64,000 bases of DNA from Bacteroidota bacterium (GTDB taxonomy: Bacteria > Bacteroidota > Bacteroidia > Cytophagales > Cyclobacteriaceae): contig JACPVX010000014.1 in NCBI GenBank assembly GCA_016191555.1, positions 62,001 to 126,000 on the forward strand, given 5' to 3'. The notes under the pieces were generated by a model, which was given only the letters and a program-made list of their open reading frames with translations, was not told where the DNA came from and searched no databases. Position numbers and translations under genes: made by a program. Shown piece after piece: positions 43,559 through 53,520 of the stretch (its first letter is position 1; every line of letters starts with the position of its first letter).

Positions 43559-46114
43559 ATGTCAAATATGGAAGCCAAATTTTCTAACCGTGTTAAGGAA
43601 GTTATTTCGCTCAGCCGGGAAGAAGCACTGCGATTGGGTCATGATTACATCGGCACTGAACATCTCATTCTCGGAATGATTCGCGAAGGTGAAGGTGTAG
43701 CGGTTGGTGTGCTAAAAAAACTCGGTGTGCCACTCGACCAGTTGCGTGGCGAAATTGAAAAGATATCCAAAGGAACGGCCACACACGAAATCAAAAACTT
43801 AGCCAACATTCCTCTTACACGCGCGTCAGAAAAAACGCTGAAGATTACTTATCTCGAAGCAAAAGTTTTTAAGGCGCAATTAATCGGCACCGAACATTTA
43901 CTCTTATCAATCTTACGTGATCCGGATAATCTGGCAACTCAAATTTTAAATAAGTTTGATGTGGCCTATGATGTGGTGAAAGAAATGTTGGAATACCAAC
44001 ACGATCAACCTTCTGCAGCTTCTGATACCGATGATCCAGACGATGATTCTTCTAAAATGTTTGGAAGTGGCGCGGTGCCTCCCGGTGGATCGAAAGAGAA
44101 AAAAGGTGGCGAAAAATCACGCACACCAGTGCTGGATAATTTTGGCCGCGACTTAACGAAGCTTGCCGAAGACAATAAACTCGACCCGATCGTAGGTCGT
44201 GAAAAAGAAATTGAGCGCGTAGCGCAAATCTTAAGTAGAAGAAAAAAGAACAATCCGATTTTAATTGGAGAACCCGGTGTTGGTAAAACAGCCATCGCTG
44301 AAGGTTTAGCACTGCGCATCGTTCAGAAAAAAGTTTCGCGTGTGTTGTTTGGAAAACGCGTGGTTACACTCGACCTCGCATCATTAGTAGCAGGCACAAA
44401 ATACCGCGGACAGTTCGAAGAGCGTATGAAAGCGGTGATGAATGAACTGGAGAAATCTCCGGATGTTATTTTATTCATTGACGAATTACATACCATTGTA
44501 GGTGCCGGTGGAGCTTCCGGATCGCTGGATGCTTCGAACATGTTTAAACCTGCTCTGGCCCGCGGAGAAATACAATGTATCGGTGCTACCACATTGGATG
44601 AGTACCGTCAGTACATTGAAAAAGACGGAGCTTTGGCCAGACGTTTTCAGATGGTGATGGTAGATTCTACTTCCGTAGATGAAACGATTCAGATTTTGGA
44701 AAACATCAAAGAGAAATACGAAGACCATCATCACGTAACCTATACGAAAGAAGCATTGGAAGCATGCGTGCGTCTTTCGGATCGCTACATCAGCGATCGC
44801 TTCTTGCCAGACAAAGCGATAGACGTGATGGACGAAGCGGGTGCGCGCGTTCACATCAATAACATTCACGTTCCCGATGATATAGTTAAGTTCGAAGCGG
44901 CTATTGAAGACGTGAAGAAGGAAAAGAACCGTGTAGTGAAGAGCCAGAAATATGAAGAGGCAGCACAACTTCGTGATAAAGAAAAGAAACTCATCGAGCA
45001 ATTAGATTTAGCGAAAGCGCGCTGGGAAGAAAAAACGCGTACGGAAAAATATACGGTTACGGAAGATAACGTAGCAGACGTAATCGGAATGATGACGGGC
45101 ATCCCTGCTAACCGGATTGCACAAAAAGAAAGCAACAAATTGCTTGGCATGGCTGAGAAGCTGAGCACTAAAGTTATCGGGCAGACAGAAGCTATCAAGA
45201 AACTGACCAAAGCGATTCAGCGCACACGCGTAGGATTGAAAGATCCGAAGAAGCCCATTGGTTCGTTCATTTTCTTAGGCCCAACCGGTGTGGGTAAAAC
45301 CGAATTAGTAAAAGTTTTGGCTACCTACCTATTCGATAAAGAAGATGCATTGGTGCGAATCGATATGAGCGAATACATGGAGAAATTCTCTGTATCTCGT
45401 TTAGTAGGTGCTCCTCCCGGATATGTAGGCTACGAAGAAGGCGGACAGCTGACTGAAAAAGTGCGCAGAAAGCCTTACAGCGTAGTGCTATTGGATGAAA
45501 TTGAAAAAGCGCATCCGGATGTATTCAATATTTTACTTCAAGTATTAGATGACGGAATTCTAACCGATGGCCTAGGTCGCAGAGTAGATTTCAGGAATAC
45601 GATCATCATTATGACTTCTAATATTGGAGTGCGTGATTTGAAAGATTTTGGATCGGGAATTGGTTTTGCTACCAAAGCAAACCGCGAGAACGATGAAGAA
45701 GTCATGAAATCAACTATTCAAAATGCGTTGAAGCGTGCCTTCTCACCTGAGTTCCTGAACCGTTTAGATGATGTGATTGTGTTTAACTCATTGCAACGCG
45801 AACACATTCATCAAATCATTGATATCACCCTCGGCAAATTGTTTGAGCGTATTTTATCACTTGGCTATACCGTAGAGTTAACCGAGAAGGCGAAAGATTT
45901 CTTGGCAGACAAAGGTTATGATCAACAATTTGGAGCCAGACCTTTGAATCGTGCTATCCAAAAGTATCTGGAAGATCCGGTAGCGGAAGAAATCCTGAAA
46001 GGTGAGATTACCGAGGGAGGTACTATTCAAGCTGATTACGAAGGAACCGATGATGCGCTGACGGTGAAAGTGAAAAAAGCGAAAGCTTCCTCGAAAGAGA
46101 AAAAGAGCGAATAA
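43559..46114 (+). CDS. clpC: ATP-dependent Clp protease ATPase subunit ClpC
   Basis: 851 residues (ATG 43559; the ATG at 43568 is also possible). Clp-N repeats lie in the first 150 residues ('[23 protein letters not shown]'-like, twice). The first AAA domain has Walker A 'GEPGVGKT' near residue 237 and Walker B 'ILFIDELHT'. A UVR/coiled middle domain is marked by '[14 protein letters not shown]'. The second AAA domain has 'GPTGVGKT' near residue 575, '[11 protein letters not shown]', and an arginine-finger region ending '[11 protein letters not shown]'. ClpC unfolds substrates for ClpP; the middle domain separates it from ClpA. No mcsB or ctsR regulator is nearby, as expected outside Firmicutes. 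Confidence 0.97.
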   Translation: MSNMEAKFSNRVKEVISLSREEALRLGHDYIGTEHLILGMIREGEGVAVGVLKKLGVPLDQLRGEIEKISKGTATHEIKNLANIPLTRASEKTLKITYLEAKVFKAQLIGTEHLLLSILRDPDNLATQILNKFDVAYDVVKEMLEYQHDQPSAASDTDDPDDDSSKMFGSGAVPPGGSKEKKGGEKSRTPVLDNFGRDLTKLAEDNKLDPIVGREKEIERVAQILSRRKKNNPILIGEPGVGKTAIAEGLALRIVQKKVSRVLFGKRVVTLDLASLVAGTKYRGQFEERMKAVMNELEKSPDVILFIDELHTIVGAGGASGSLDASNMFKPALARGEIQCIGATTLDEYRQYIEKDGALARRFQMVMVDSTSVDETIQILENIKEKYEDHHHVTYTKEALEACVRLSDRYISDRFLPDKAIDVMDEAGARVHINNIHVPDDIVKFEAAIEDVKKEKNRVVKSQKYEEAAQLRDKEKKLIEQLDLAKARWEEKTRTEKYTVTEDNVADVIGMMTGIPANRIAQKESNKLLGMAEKLSTKVIGQTEAIKKLTKAIQRTRVGLKDPKKPIGSFIFLGPTGVGKTELVKVLATYLFDKEDALVRIDMSEYMEKFSVSRLVGAPPGYVGYEEGGQLTEKVRRKPYSVVLLDEIEKAHPDVFNILLQVLDDGILTDGLGRRVDFRNTIIIMTSNIGVRDLKDFGSGIGFATKANRENDEEVMKSTIQNALKRAFSPEFLNRLDDVIVFNSLQREHIHQIIDITLGKLFERILSLGYTVELTEKAKDFLADKGYDQQFGARPLNRAIQKYLEDPVAEEILKGEITEGGTIQADYEGTDDALTVKVKKAKASSKEKKSE

Positions 46115-46131
46115 ACTTTAGGATGAATAAC

Positions 46132-46164
46132 AAAGAAGGGTTGGCCAATGCTAACCCTTTTTTA
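46132..46164. terminator. Bidirectional terminator between clpC and the Nramp-like gene
   Basis: AGGGTT (46137-46142) pairs with AACCCT (46153-46158) around GGCCAATGCT, with AAAGA before and TTTTTT after. The minus-strand transporter gene ends at 46162, so the hairpin covers both 3' ends. Confidence 0.75.
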
Positions 46165-47442
46165 TTTTGAGCCAGGTCGTTTCATCACTTTGAAAGCGGT
46201 ATACAACGAAATAATCCCCGAAAGGGTAAACACAACCAACAAGTGCGGTTCTTTCAATTTGAAGACAGTTACCATCACTTTGTCAATGTTGTTGAATCCT
46301 AAAACTAAAACACATCCCAATATCAAAATCAAAACAGCATTGTACCAAGATGCGTGACGACCGGTTGCTGGAATCAGGGAAGGATCATTTACAATAATGA
46401 TTAGAAAATAAGTGATCAAAGGCAAAATCAACCCATTGACCGCCTGTACAGCCAGAATAACAGGAATGGGCTTGATGCCACTAATCCCAAATAAAAATCC
46501 AACAGCTAGGACACTTGCCCACACCCACACTATACTGCTCTTCTTTTGAGCATTGAAGACACTTGTAGCAATGATCGATGCTGCATAAGGCGAAGTAATG
46601 GCCGATGAAAATCCTGCGGCAAACAAACCAACACCCAACGCGATCACTCCGATCATGCCAATCTTTGCCTGAAACTGATTGGATAAATCGGCAAATGAAT
46701 TGAATTCGGAGGCGAGTGTTCCTGCCATTAAAATCCAGGCGGTGATCAACCCGCCTATGATAACAGAAATAGAAAGCCCTACGCGCATCAATGGAATAGT
46801 TTGGCCTTTGCTGATGCCTGAGCCAAGAAAAATATTATATGGAACGATCGTAGTGCCGACTAACCCGAGCGTGAGCAACTCCGCACCGGGTGGGATTACT
46901 GGTGCAATGCTCGAACTAACTACCTCCCCAAAACTGAAGTTGCCATAAAAAGCAAGTGCAAAAAAAGCAACTCCCATCATGGCGACTAAAATGGTCATGA
47001 TGGTCGATATCCATTTTCCGCGGCCGCTCCAAAGAATAATTGCAGCAACAAGTGTGAGCAAGATTGTGAAACCTTTGCTGTAATCGCCAATCAATAAAAC
47101 CAAACCCGATGTGCCACCTAATATATTTCCCGCTTCATAGGCTGCACAGCCCAACACGACCGAGCCGCCTACTAACCACTTTACCCAAAATCCTTTTTGA
47201 TGGCCAAATTTTTTATCGAGCGCCTGACCAAACGAAAGACCCGAAGAGATGGTGATGCGTGCAGAAACTTCTTGCAACGCAATACACGCCAAAGTTGCAA
47301 ACGTGACGGCCCACAAAAGTTGCAATTGGAATTGAGATCCCGCGGAAGCAGCCGTAGTGACTGTGCCCGGGCCGATAAACGCAGCAGAAATAATGGACCA
47401 AAGAATAACACTGGATAGCTTATCTCGGGTCGGGGCTTTCAT
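46162..47442 (-). CDS. Nramp-family transporter with non-canonical metal site
   Basis: 426 residues with about eleven helices. In transition-metal Nramp transporters helix 1 carries Asp-Pro-Gly-Asn and helix 6 Met-Pro-His. Here helix 1 reads Gly24-Pro-Gly-Thr27 and helix 6 Val200-Pro-Tyr202 (in 'GTTIVPYNIFLGS'). So the Asp, Asn and Met that bind Mn2+ or Fe2+ are all absent, while the fold is kept. Related divergent groups (for example NRMT) carry Mg2+, so the substrate here may be different or not a divalent metal. It is followed by yicC (1 nt from its start to the yicC stop in genome order), suggesting a shared transcript. Confidence 0.85.
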   Translation of the reverse strand: MKAPTRDKLSSVILWSIISAAFIGPGTVTTAASAGSQFQLQLLWAVTFATLACIALQEVSARITISSGLSFGQALDKKFGHQKGFWVKWLVGGSVVLGCAAYEAGNILGGTSGLVLLIGDYSKGFTILLTLVAAIILWSGRGKWISTIMTILVAMMGVAFFALAFYGNFSFGEVVSSSIAPVIPPGAELLTLGLVGTTIVPYNIFLGSGISKGQTIPLMRVGLSISVIIGGLITAWILMAGTLASEFNSFADLSNQFQAKIGMIGVIALGVGLFAAGFSSAITSPYAASIIATSVFNAQKKSSIVWVWASVLAVGFLFGISGIKPIPVILAVQAVNGLILPLITYFLIIIVNDPSLIPATGRHASWYNAVLILILGCVLVLGFNNIDKVMVTVFKLKEPHLLVVFTLSGIISLYTAFKVMKRPGSK

Positions 47443-48321
47443 TTACAACACGTTGTTGAGTTGTTCTTTTATTTTCTCCAACTCCTCCTTCATCGCTACC
47501 ACGTGCTTTTGCATTTCGGCATCGTTGGCCTTGCTGCCGATGGTGTTGATTTCGCGGCCAATCTCTTGCGCAATGAAGCCCAACTTCTTACCATTCGATT
47601 GTTTTTCTTTAAGAATGGTGTTGAAATACTCTAAGTGTGTTTTCAACCGAACGCGCTCTTCGTGGATATCTAATTTCTCGATATAGAAAATAATTTCCTG
47701 CTCTAATCGGTTCACATCAAATCCTTCGTTCCCAAAAAAATCGGTAATGCCTGACTTAATACGGTGGCGAATTTTGTCTATTCGAATTGGGTCAAGTTTT
47801 TCAACTTGAATCAGGCTTTGTGCGATATTGCCTACATATTCTTTAAACTTTCCTTCTAAAGCCGCTCCTTCCGCCAATCGAAATTGTTCACACTTGGTGA
47901 GTGCTTCATTTACCAACTGAACAATTTTCTCCCACTCGGCAGGATCGAGTTCTTCCTTTCCAGTAGAAATCAATACATCCGGAGAACTTAGTGCCAACTG
48001 AAACAAAGACTCATAACCAGACATGACTTTGTCAGCCAACCTCTTCAATTCTCCATAATAGCTTACAAATAATTCTTCGTTGTAGCGTTGTGTTTCTCCT
48101 CCACGTGCAGCTTGTTGCAGATCTACCGTTAAAGAGATTTTACCTCTTTCCAGTTTATCAACTACCAAGTTCCTGATATCTATTTCCTTTTCAGAATATT
48201 TTCTCGGCAATCGGAGATTGAGATCAAGAAATTTGGAATTAAGTGACTTAACTTCAACGGAAAGAGCAAGTGAGCCGCTGTTAAGTACTACCTGACCGAA
48301 GCCAGTCATTGATTTAATCAT
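47443..48321 (-). CDS. yicC: YicC/YloC-family endoribonuclease
   Basis: 292 residues. 'MIKSMTGFGQ' is the family's characteristic start, followed by 'SVEVKSLNSKFLDLNLRLP'. The C-terminal DUF1732 part has 'IHEERVRLKTHLEYF' and the final 'FIAQEIGREINTIGSKANDA' region (marker: Gln-Glu-Ile-Gly-Arg-Glu-Ile-Asn-Thr). E. coli YicC and B. subtilis YloC are reported as RNases acting on small RNAs and stress-related mRNA. The full length is typical. It lies 11 nt after the large propeller/barrel gene and just before the Nramp-like gene. Confidence 0.95.
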   Translation of the reverse strand: MIKSMTGFGQVVLNSGSLALSVEVKSLNSKFLDLNLRLPRKYSEKEIDIRNLVVDKLERGKISLTVDLQQAARGGETQRYNEELFVSYYGELKRLADKVMSGYESLFQLALSSPDVLISTGKEELDPAEWEKIVQLVNEALTKCEQFRLAEGAALEGKFKEYVGNIAQSLIQVEKLDPIRIDKIRHRIKSGITDFFGNEGFDVNRLEQEIIFYIEKLDIHEERVRLKTHLEYFNTILKEKQSNGKKLGFIAQEIGREINTIGSKANDAEMQKHVVAMKEELEKIKEQLNNVL

Positions 48322-48332
48322 GCATACAAGGT

Positions 48333-51300
48333 TTAGAAATCAAAGCCGAAGGTAACGTAGAGTCTTGGATTCTTTACGGCATAGTTTTCAACGGGCCACG
48401 CTACATCGAGCTTGAGGTAGTAACCAAAGATCATCGAACGGAATCCTGCTCCATAACTGTAAAGCCAAGGGTTCAGGTATTCTTTTATTTCAACTTTGAA
48501 GGGACTATTCTCGCCTTTTTCAGGGACAATACGAACACGGCCATTATTCTCATTATCAAAAGGAATAGGTCCTGTCCAACTGCTACCAAAATCGTAGAAA
48601 CCGGTTAATTGTAGATTGCGGAAAAAGTTAGAAGTAATTGGTCCACTTGACAAGGCTCGGACTAGCGGGATTCGCAGTTCTGCATTGAGTAATGCGGCAC
48701 TGTTACCATACAACGTTCCGTAATCAAATCCGCGTAAGCTGGTGGCAAACTCTACGAAAAGTAAATTCTCGTTGTATTGCCCAAATTGACTGGTCAATGG
48801 ATTTTGTACACCACTATAGTTGAAAGAGTTACCAATCCAATTGTCCATTCCTCCTAAGAGATAATTCTTAGGTGAGTTACCATAGAAAGTACCAGCAAAG
48901 CCTCGTACCGCTAAAACAATCTCCTTATATATTTTTTGATAGCGCCTAACGTCAACAGAGACCTGTGAAAAATTCTTTCGACTATCACCGATTGCGTTGT
49001 AGGTCATGAAACTAAATTTCCCACGTGTACCTTCAATGATGTTCATGCCCGTGGTAATGGAGTTATCATAAACAATTTCGAGTTTCGCTCCAGTATAAAA
49101 TTGTGTCTGGGTCGGTCGGAATGTGGGTGGGCCAATTACAAGTGGGCTTCTACCTCTGTCAATAAATTCGGTAAAACCAAAAAATGGTTTGAGCGTAACA
49201 CGTGTACGTACTGAAAGCGGATAAGAAGCACCAAGCTCTAGTTTCTGAAAAGAATATTTTTGATTTTCCTCTTCTACAATTTCTCGGTTGGGTGGTTGCC
49301 AAAAAATTACTTTCCGGTCGAACCGGGCACTGAAATCAACTCGGTGTGGCAGATATTGAAACTCACCATAAACATCGCCATTCTTCAAATCAAATGCGGT
49401 TTGAAAGCCGCCAAAAATCCGGTAGTTCTCCAGCATGTCATTCATCTGAGCTTCTACGCGCATGCTCCATCCTCGCAACGGATCAACCACTAAACTGGTA
49501 ACAATATTTTCGTAGCTAAACTTTGCCGCATAAGGGAATGGACCTAATACGCGACTCGTTTCGCGGGCCTTCATATAACGAGTCAAGAACGTTTCGCTTG
49601 GCTGCTTGTTTTTAACGGCCTCCTCTTCAAAAACATAGTCGTCTGTGTTGAGTGCTTTTTCAGTGGTAGGCTTTAGTGGGTTACGTGTCGTATCTTTTTT
49701 TACATCGTCAAACGTGTAATCATCTGTATTAATCGCTTCTCTATTTACAGAATCTTTTTTAGGGTTCTCTACAGGTTGGCGTGAAATCGTATCGGTCTTC
49801 TCTTTGATGCGCGAGTTGATCAAATCTTTGATAGAGGTGGCTTGCTTGGGTGTTTCCTTCTTTTTACGTTCTGTAAGCACCCTCGCTTGCAATACTTCCT
49901 TTCTTCTGCTCACCGGGGTGAACACCTGGCGATCAAAATCAAACTTCGGATCGATAAAGATATCTTCTCTCAATTTTTGAGATAGAACGGTAGCCAGCAT
50001 TTTGTTTTCATAATTGATATCATAATCCTTTATGCTGGAATTGTAGTTGGTCACTTGAGAATAAATTCCTGATTGGCTGTTGTACTTAAACAAGTTGACA
50101 ATGCCACGCTGGTCACTCAGGTAATAAAAATTATTCTCATCAATAGCACGCGCATGAAAATCTTTACTGAGAGTATTGGTGATTCGAATAAGTTTGTTGA
50201 GTGTGGTGTCAATATTATATAGGAACAAATTGTAATTGGGAGCTAATTTTTCCAATCCTTTTACATTTGTCTTTAACGAATCTGTAAAACGGTTGGAGCT
50301 AAAGACCACTGTATTCGAATTGGGTACAAATGCAGGGTCCAGATCGTCAAATTTGTCATTGGTCAATCGCTTGGTTCGATCTCTGCGGCTGCTCAACAAA
50401 AACAAATCATTTTGACCTTCAAAATCGGCACTGATTACTACCAACCTTCCATTATTTGAAAAATTGAAACTGCGAATGTTACTGAATTTATCTAGCTCAC
50501 GAGGCAACTTGGTGCGAGTGTTCAAATCATATAACCAAAAAATGTATTGGCCCTTCTTGACCCCAATTACGCCAAGGGTATTTGCATCTGACCAGCTTAG
50601 CAGCGGCACCCGGTAATCGACTGTTTGCTTAATCACTCGATTCCCTCCTGTCAAAATAGTGGTTTCCTTTCCGTTCTCTAACGATTTTACCTTGACCGTA
50701 AACTCTCCCCGATCATTTTCCGCATACGCAATCTTTTTCCCATCGGGACTTATTTTTACCGTTGTGTAGGTGAGGTTTTTCTTATTACGACTGAATCGCG
50801 ATGAATCGGAAAGTGACACATAGTTTTGACTCACTTTGGTTTCCATCCCACCATAAAAGCTTTTCCAATCAGTCAACAATTGCTTAAATGGCACCCCTAG
50901 CGTAATTAAAATGCTCTTTTCTTCATCACGGATAATACGAGTGTAATTGAGGATATTATTAATGCTGCTCTTGCCATATTTTTCAACGATGTAGTTCCAA
51001 ATGGATTGCCCAACCAGCGCTGCTTCTTTATCAGTCAACCGCAGTGCGCGATTTACTTTTTTGCTTTTAACCAATTGCCGCACAAAGTCATCCATCTCTT
51101 CATTCCAACCGTGAGCTACGTAATAAGATGTTCCATTAATAAACCAATCCGGCAAATTGAGCAGCACACTATTTTGAAACATGTCTTTCAGGCTTCCGCC
51201 AAACATCATTTCATTTACCAGTAAGTCAGACATCTTAAAGATGAGCTCTTGCTTGAACTCCTCCAGATTGCCCGGGTGCGCAATTTCCACATAAGGCTTG

Positions 51301-51656
51301 ATGAATTCCGTCTCGCCACCGGCACTGTAGCGTGTATGATTTAGTCCGATATTACTTTGCTGTAAGTCGGTGATGGAATTGTAAAGGAAAACTTTTGTTT
51401 TTTGATACGGATAAAAACCGAGCAGATCTGTGATCCGATCAAATTCTGATTCGAGGTATTGCAGCGCTTCCTCAGCCGCCTTTTTACGTTCGCCATAAAA
51501 GTGAACGTCAAAGTTTTCGGAGCTTAGATATTTCCAATCAAACTCTTTGTATTGAATTCTATTCTGACCAAACACTTCGCGTGCCTGCTGGGCATTCAAT
51601 TGCCCCATAAAACACGTCACAATCAGGGCAAGTATGCCCACACTTTTCATTCTCAT
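48333..51656 (-). CDS. Propeller and outer-membrane barrel protein (TolB/peptidase-MA/BamA-like)
   Basis: 1107 residues. A signal peptide (1-22) precedes a peptidase-MA-like region (about 35-275, 'DLLVNEMMFGGSLKDMFQN', 'LPDWFINGTSYYVA') whose zinc motif HExxH is not visible. A TolB/PD40-type propeller follows (about 290-590, 'KISPDGKKIAYAENDRG', 'LSWSDANTLGVIGV'). A charged linker (about 595-690) contains two copies of Asn-Thr-Asp-Asp-Tyr-x-Phe at 643 and 670. The C-terminal part (about 730-1107) is a BamA-like barrel ending in Phe. Such proteins occur in gliding Bacteroidota, with unknown role. It is followed by yicC after 11 nt; the FAD oxidoreductase lies 12 nt upstream. Confidence 0.8.
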   Translation of the reverse strand: MRMKSVGILALIVTCFMGQLNAQQAREVFGQNRIQYKEFDWKYLSSENFDVHFYGERKKAAEEALQYLESEFDRITDLLGFYPYQKTKVFLYNSITDLQQSNIGLNHTRYSAGGETEFIKPYVEIAHPGNLEEFKQELIFKMSDLLVNEMMFGGSLKDMFQNSVLLNLPDWFINGTSYYVAHGWNEEMDDFVRQLVKSKKVNRALRLTDKEAALVGQSIWNYIVEKYGKSSINNILNYTRIIRDEEKSILITLGVPFKQLLTDWKSFYGGMETKVSQNYVSLSDSSRFSRNKKNLTYTTVKISPDGKKIAYAENDRGEFTVKVKSLENGKETTILTGGNRVIKQTVDYRVPLLSWSDANTLGVIGVKKGQYIFWLYDLNTRTKLPRELDKFSNIRSFNFSNNGRLVVISADFEGQNDLFLLSSRRDRTKRLTNDKFDDLDPAFVPNSNTVVFSSNRFTDSLKTNVKGLEKLAPNYNLFLYNIDTTLNKLIRITNTLSKDFHARAIDENNFYYLSDQRGIVNLFKYNSQSGIYSQVTNYNSSIKDYDINYENKMLATVLSQKLREDIFIDPKFDFDRQVFTPVSRRKEVLQARVLTERKKKETPKQATSIKDLINSRIKEKTDTISRQPVENPKKDSVNREAINTDDYTFDDVKKDTTRNPLKPTTEKALNTDDYVFEEEAVKNKQPSETFLTRYMKARETSRVLGPFPYAAKFSYENIVTSLVVDPLRGWSMRVEAQMNDMLENYRIFGGFQTAFDLKNGDVYGEFQYLPHRVDFSARFDRKVIFWQPPNREIVEEENQKYSFQKLELGASYPLSVRTRVTLKPFFGFTEFIDRGRSPLVIGPPTFRPTQTQFYTGAKLEIVYDNSITTGMNIIEGTRGKFSFMTYNAIGDSRKNFSQVSVDVRRYQKIYKEIVLAVRGFAGTFYGNSPKNYLLGGMDNWIGNSFNYSGVQNPLTSQFGQYNENLLFVEFATSLRGFDYGTLYGNSAALLNAELRIPLVRALSSGPITSNFFRNLQLTGFYDFGSSWTGPIPFDNENNGRVRIVPEKGENSPFKVEIKEYLNPWLYSYGAGFRSMIFGYYLKLDVAWPVENYAVKNPRLYVTFGFDF

Positions 51657-51668
51657 ACGAAGAATTAA

Positions 51669-52742
51669 CTAAGACCTCGAATATAACGGTTTAAAGCGGT
51701 TAATATTTACTTCCTTATGAATTTCCCCTTGCTGTGTCAACCAATTAGCCAGCTGGTTTGAAAAATAAGGTGCCAGACTCACGCCTTTAGTGCCTAAACC
51801 ATTGAAAATTATAAGATTTGAATGCTCCGGATGAGGCCCCAAAATAGGTCGCCTGTCGATTGTGGTGGGTCGGATACCCCATTCTTGTTTTTGGACTTGA
51901 TAGGGATTTTTCAAAAGTGCCGAAAGCTTATCTTCCAGTTCTTGCCTCCCTTCTACTGTACAATTGGGGCTAAGATTAGTAAGCGAGTAAGTGGCTCCCG
52001 CCTTGTAGGTTCCCGACTCGGAAGTGGGTACAACATATACTCCCTTATTGTAAATTACCTTAGGGCGCTCATTGAACGTAATGCTGAGGGTTTCTCCTTT
52101 TAATGGGCGTATGGGCAACCAATCGAAATAAGGTGCCAATGAGTTGATGCCGCTGCAAAAAATAATCTTTTCAGCAACTACATCCTCATACTCAACTCCA
52201 CTTTCGTTGATGCGAAGTAACTCATGACGAAAATTGGCGTCCATGTAGGCGTTGCGGGCTATCAACCTATCTCGCACCGCTGAAAGAAAGGCATTGGTAT
52301 CCAAATAGCCGGATTGATTCACCTCGATTCCTCCAAACAAGTTGTGAATGTGTGGATACATTGCAGACGTGTAAACATCCTTAACAAACCTGTTTTTTCC
52401 CTTGTCGGCTGTTTTGGCCATCCAGTTGTTTTGTTCTTCCACAGTTTGGAATGGCCGATAAAGGTGCATGGGGTAAAAAAATGAAGCACCTAATTCCACT
52501 TCGGTTGAAGAAAAAAATCTAAAAAGTTCCTCGAAAATCTCTTCGGCCATCCATGTTTTTACAATGCCCATTCCTGTAATGGGATTGAAGAGCCCTGCCG
52601 CTACTTTCGAGCACCTATTGTTTTCGGGTTGATCGATTACCCAAACGGATTTGCCCATGGTCATCAATCGGATAGCAAGGCAAGATCCCGCCAATCCCTG
52701 ACCTACGATAATAAAATCCACTTTTCGCTCGCGCTGACTCAT
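51669..52742 (-). CDS. FAD-dependent oxidoreductase (DAO family)
   Basis: 357 residues. An N-terminal FAD site 'IIVGQGLAGSCLAIRL' is followed by the DAO-type segment 'VAAGLFNPITGMGIVKTWM', and the C-terminal half contains 'GIRPTTIDRRPILGPHP' and 'FNGLGTKGVSLAPYFS'. The last stretch is like that of MnmC and glycine/amino-acid oxidases, so oxidation of an amine is likely. No substrate can be named. The protein is soluble. It lies in the same direction and 12 nt before the large barrel gene, but function does not obviously connect the two. Confidence 0.85.
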   Translation of the reverse strand: MSQRERKVDFIIVGQGLAGSCLAIRLMTMGKSVWVIDQPENNRCSKVAAGLFNPITGMGIVKTWMAEEIFEELFRFFSSTEVELGASFFYPMHLYRPFQTVEEQNNWMAKTADKGKNRFVKDVYTSAMYPHIHNLFGGIEVNQSGYLDTNAFLSAVRDRLIARNAYMDANFRHELLRINESGVEYEDVVAEKIIFCSGINSLAPYFDWLPIRPLKGETLSITFNERPKVIYNKGVYVVPTSESGTYKAGATYSLTNLSPNCTVEGRQELEDKLSALLKNPYQVQKQEWGIRPTTIDRRPILGPHPEHSNLIIFNGLGTKGVSLAPYFSNQLANWLTQQGEIHKEVNINRFKPLYSRS

Positions 52743-52789
52743 CCTAAAATCTCAAAAATACTACTTAATGACGAGGGGGCATAAGCCCT

Positions 52790-52797
52790 TAAGTTTG
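52790..52797 (+). promoter_or_regulatory. Possible -7 element of the metallo-hydrolase gene
   Basis: TAAGTTTG matches TAnnTTTG and lies 13 nt before the ATG at 52811. No clear -33. Confidence 0.35.
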
Positions 52798-52810
52798 TTA
52801 ATTTTACCGA

Positions 52811-53464
52811 ATGCTTTCCATTCAAACTTTTGTTTTTAATCCATTTTCAGAAAACACGTATGTGGTTTCCGATGAGTCGGGTGACGCGGTTATCATTGAT
52901 CCCGGATGTTATGAAGCAGAAGAGCAGGATGAGTTGGATGAATACGTTGCCACGAAAAAACTCTCTATTAAGTATCTTCTTAATACACATTGTCATATTG
53001 ACCACGTGTTGGGCAATTATTACATAAAGAAGAAATACAAGGTTCCTCTACTGATCCATGCACGTGAAGAAAATGTGTTGCGTGCGGTAAAAACTTATGC
53101 GCCTAATTATGGATTTGGGGCGTATCAGGAAACAACCGCTGATCATTTTTTAAAAGAAGGTGAGAAATTTTCTTTCGGGAACACCTCATGGGATATTCTG
53201 TTTTTACCAGGCCATGCCCCGGGACATGTGGGGTTTTATGATGAAAAAGAAAAAGTAATTTTTAGTGGCGATGTTTTATTTAATAGTAGCATCGGTCGCA
53301 CGGATTTGCCTGGTGGCGATTACGACACCTTGATCCAAAGCATTCGCGAAAAAATGTTTGCACTCCCCGATGAGGTGGTTGTCTATTGCGGCCACGGATC
53401 AACCACCACGATCGGAAAAGAAAAACGCTCCAACCCCTACTGCGGATTGCATGTAATCAAGTAA
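52811..53464 (+). CDS. Metallo-beta-lactamase-fold hydrolase (glyoxalase II-like)
   Basis: 217 residues. The zinc motif is Thr-His60-Cys-His62-Ile-Asp64-His65, followed by 'LPGHAPGHVGFYD', 'SGDVLFNSSIGRTDLPGG' and a final 'VYCGHGSTTTIG', all diagnostic of the glyoxalase II/YcbL group. These enzymes hydrolyse thioesters such as S-lactoylglutathione or related bacillithiol compounds; the short YcbL-type form fits Bacteroidota, which lack glutathione in many lineages. The ATG 52811 is preceded by a -7-type element. It is followed by pssA after a 56-nt gap. Confidence 0.92.
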   Translation: MLSIQTFVFNPFSENTYVVSDESGDAVIIDPGCYEAEEQDELDEYVATKKLSIKYLLNTHCHIDHVLGNYYIKKKYKVPLLIHAREENVLRAVKTYAPNYGFGAYQETTADHFLKEGEKFSFGNTSWDILFLPGHAPGHVGFYDEKEKVIFSGDVLFNSSIGRTDLPGGDYDTLIQSIREKMFALPDEVVVYCGHGSTTTIGKEKRSNPYCGLHVIK

Positions 53465-53520
53465 GTTTGCTACCATTACCTTCGGGCCTTTTTTATTCGT
53501 AAGATATCTTTATTACCAAA

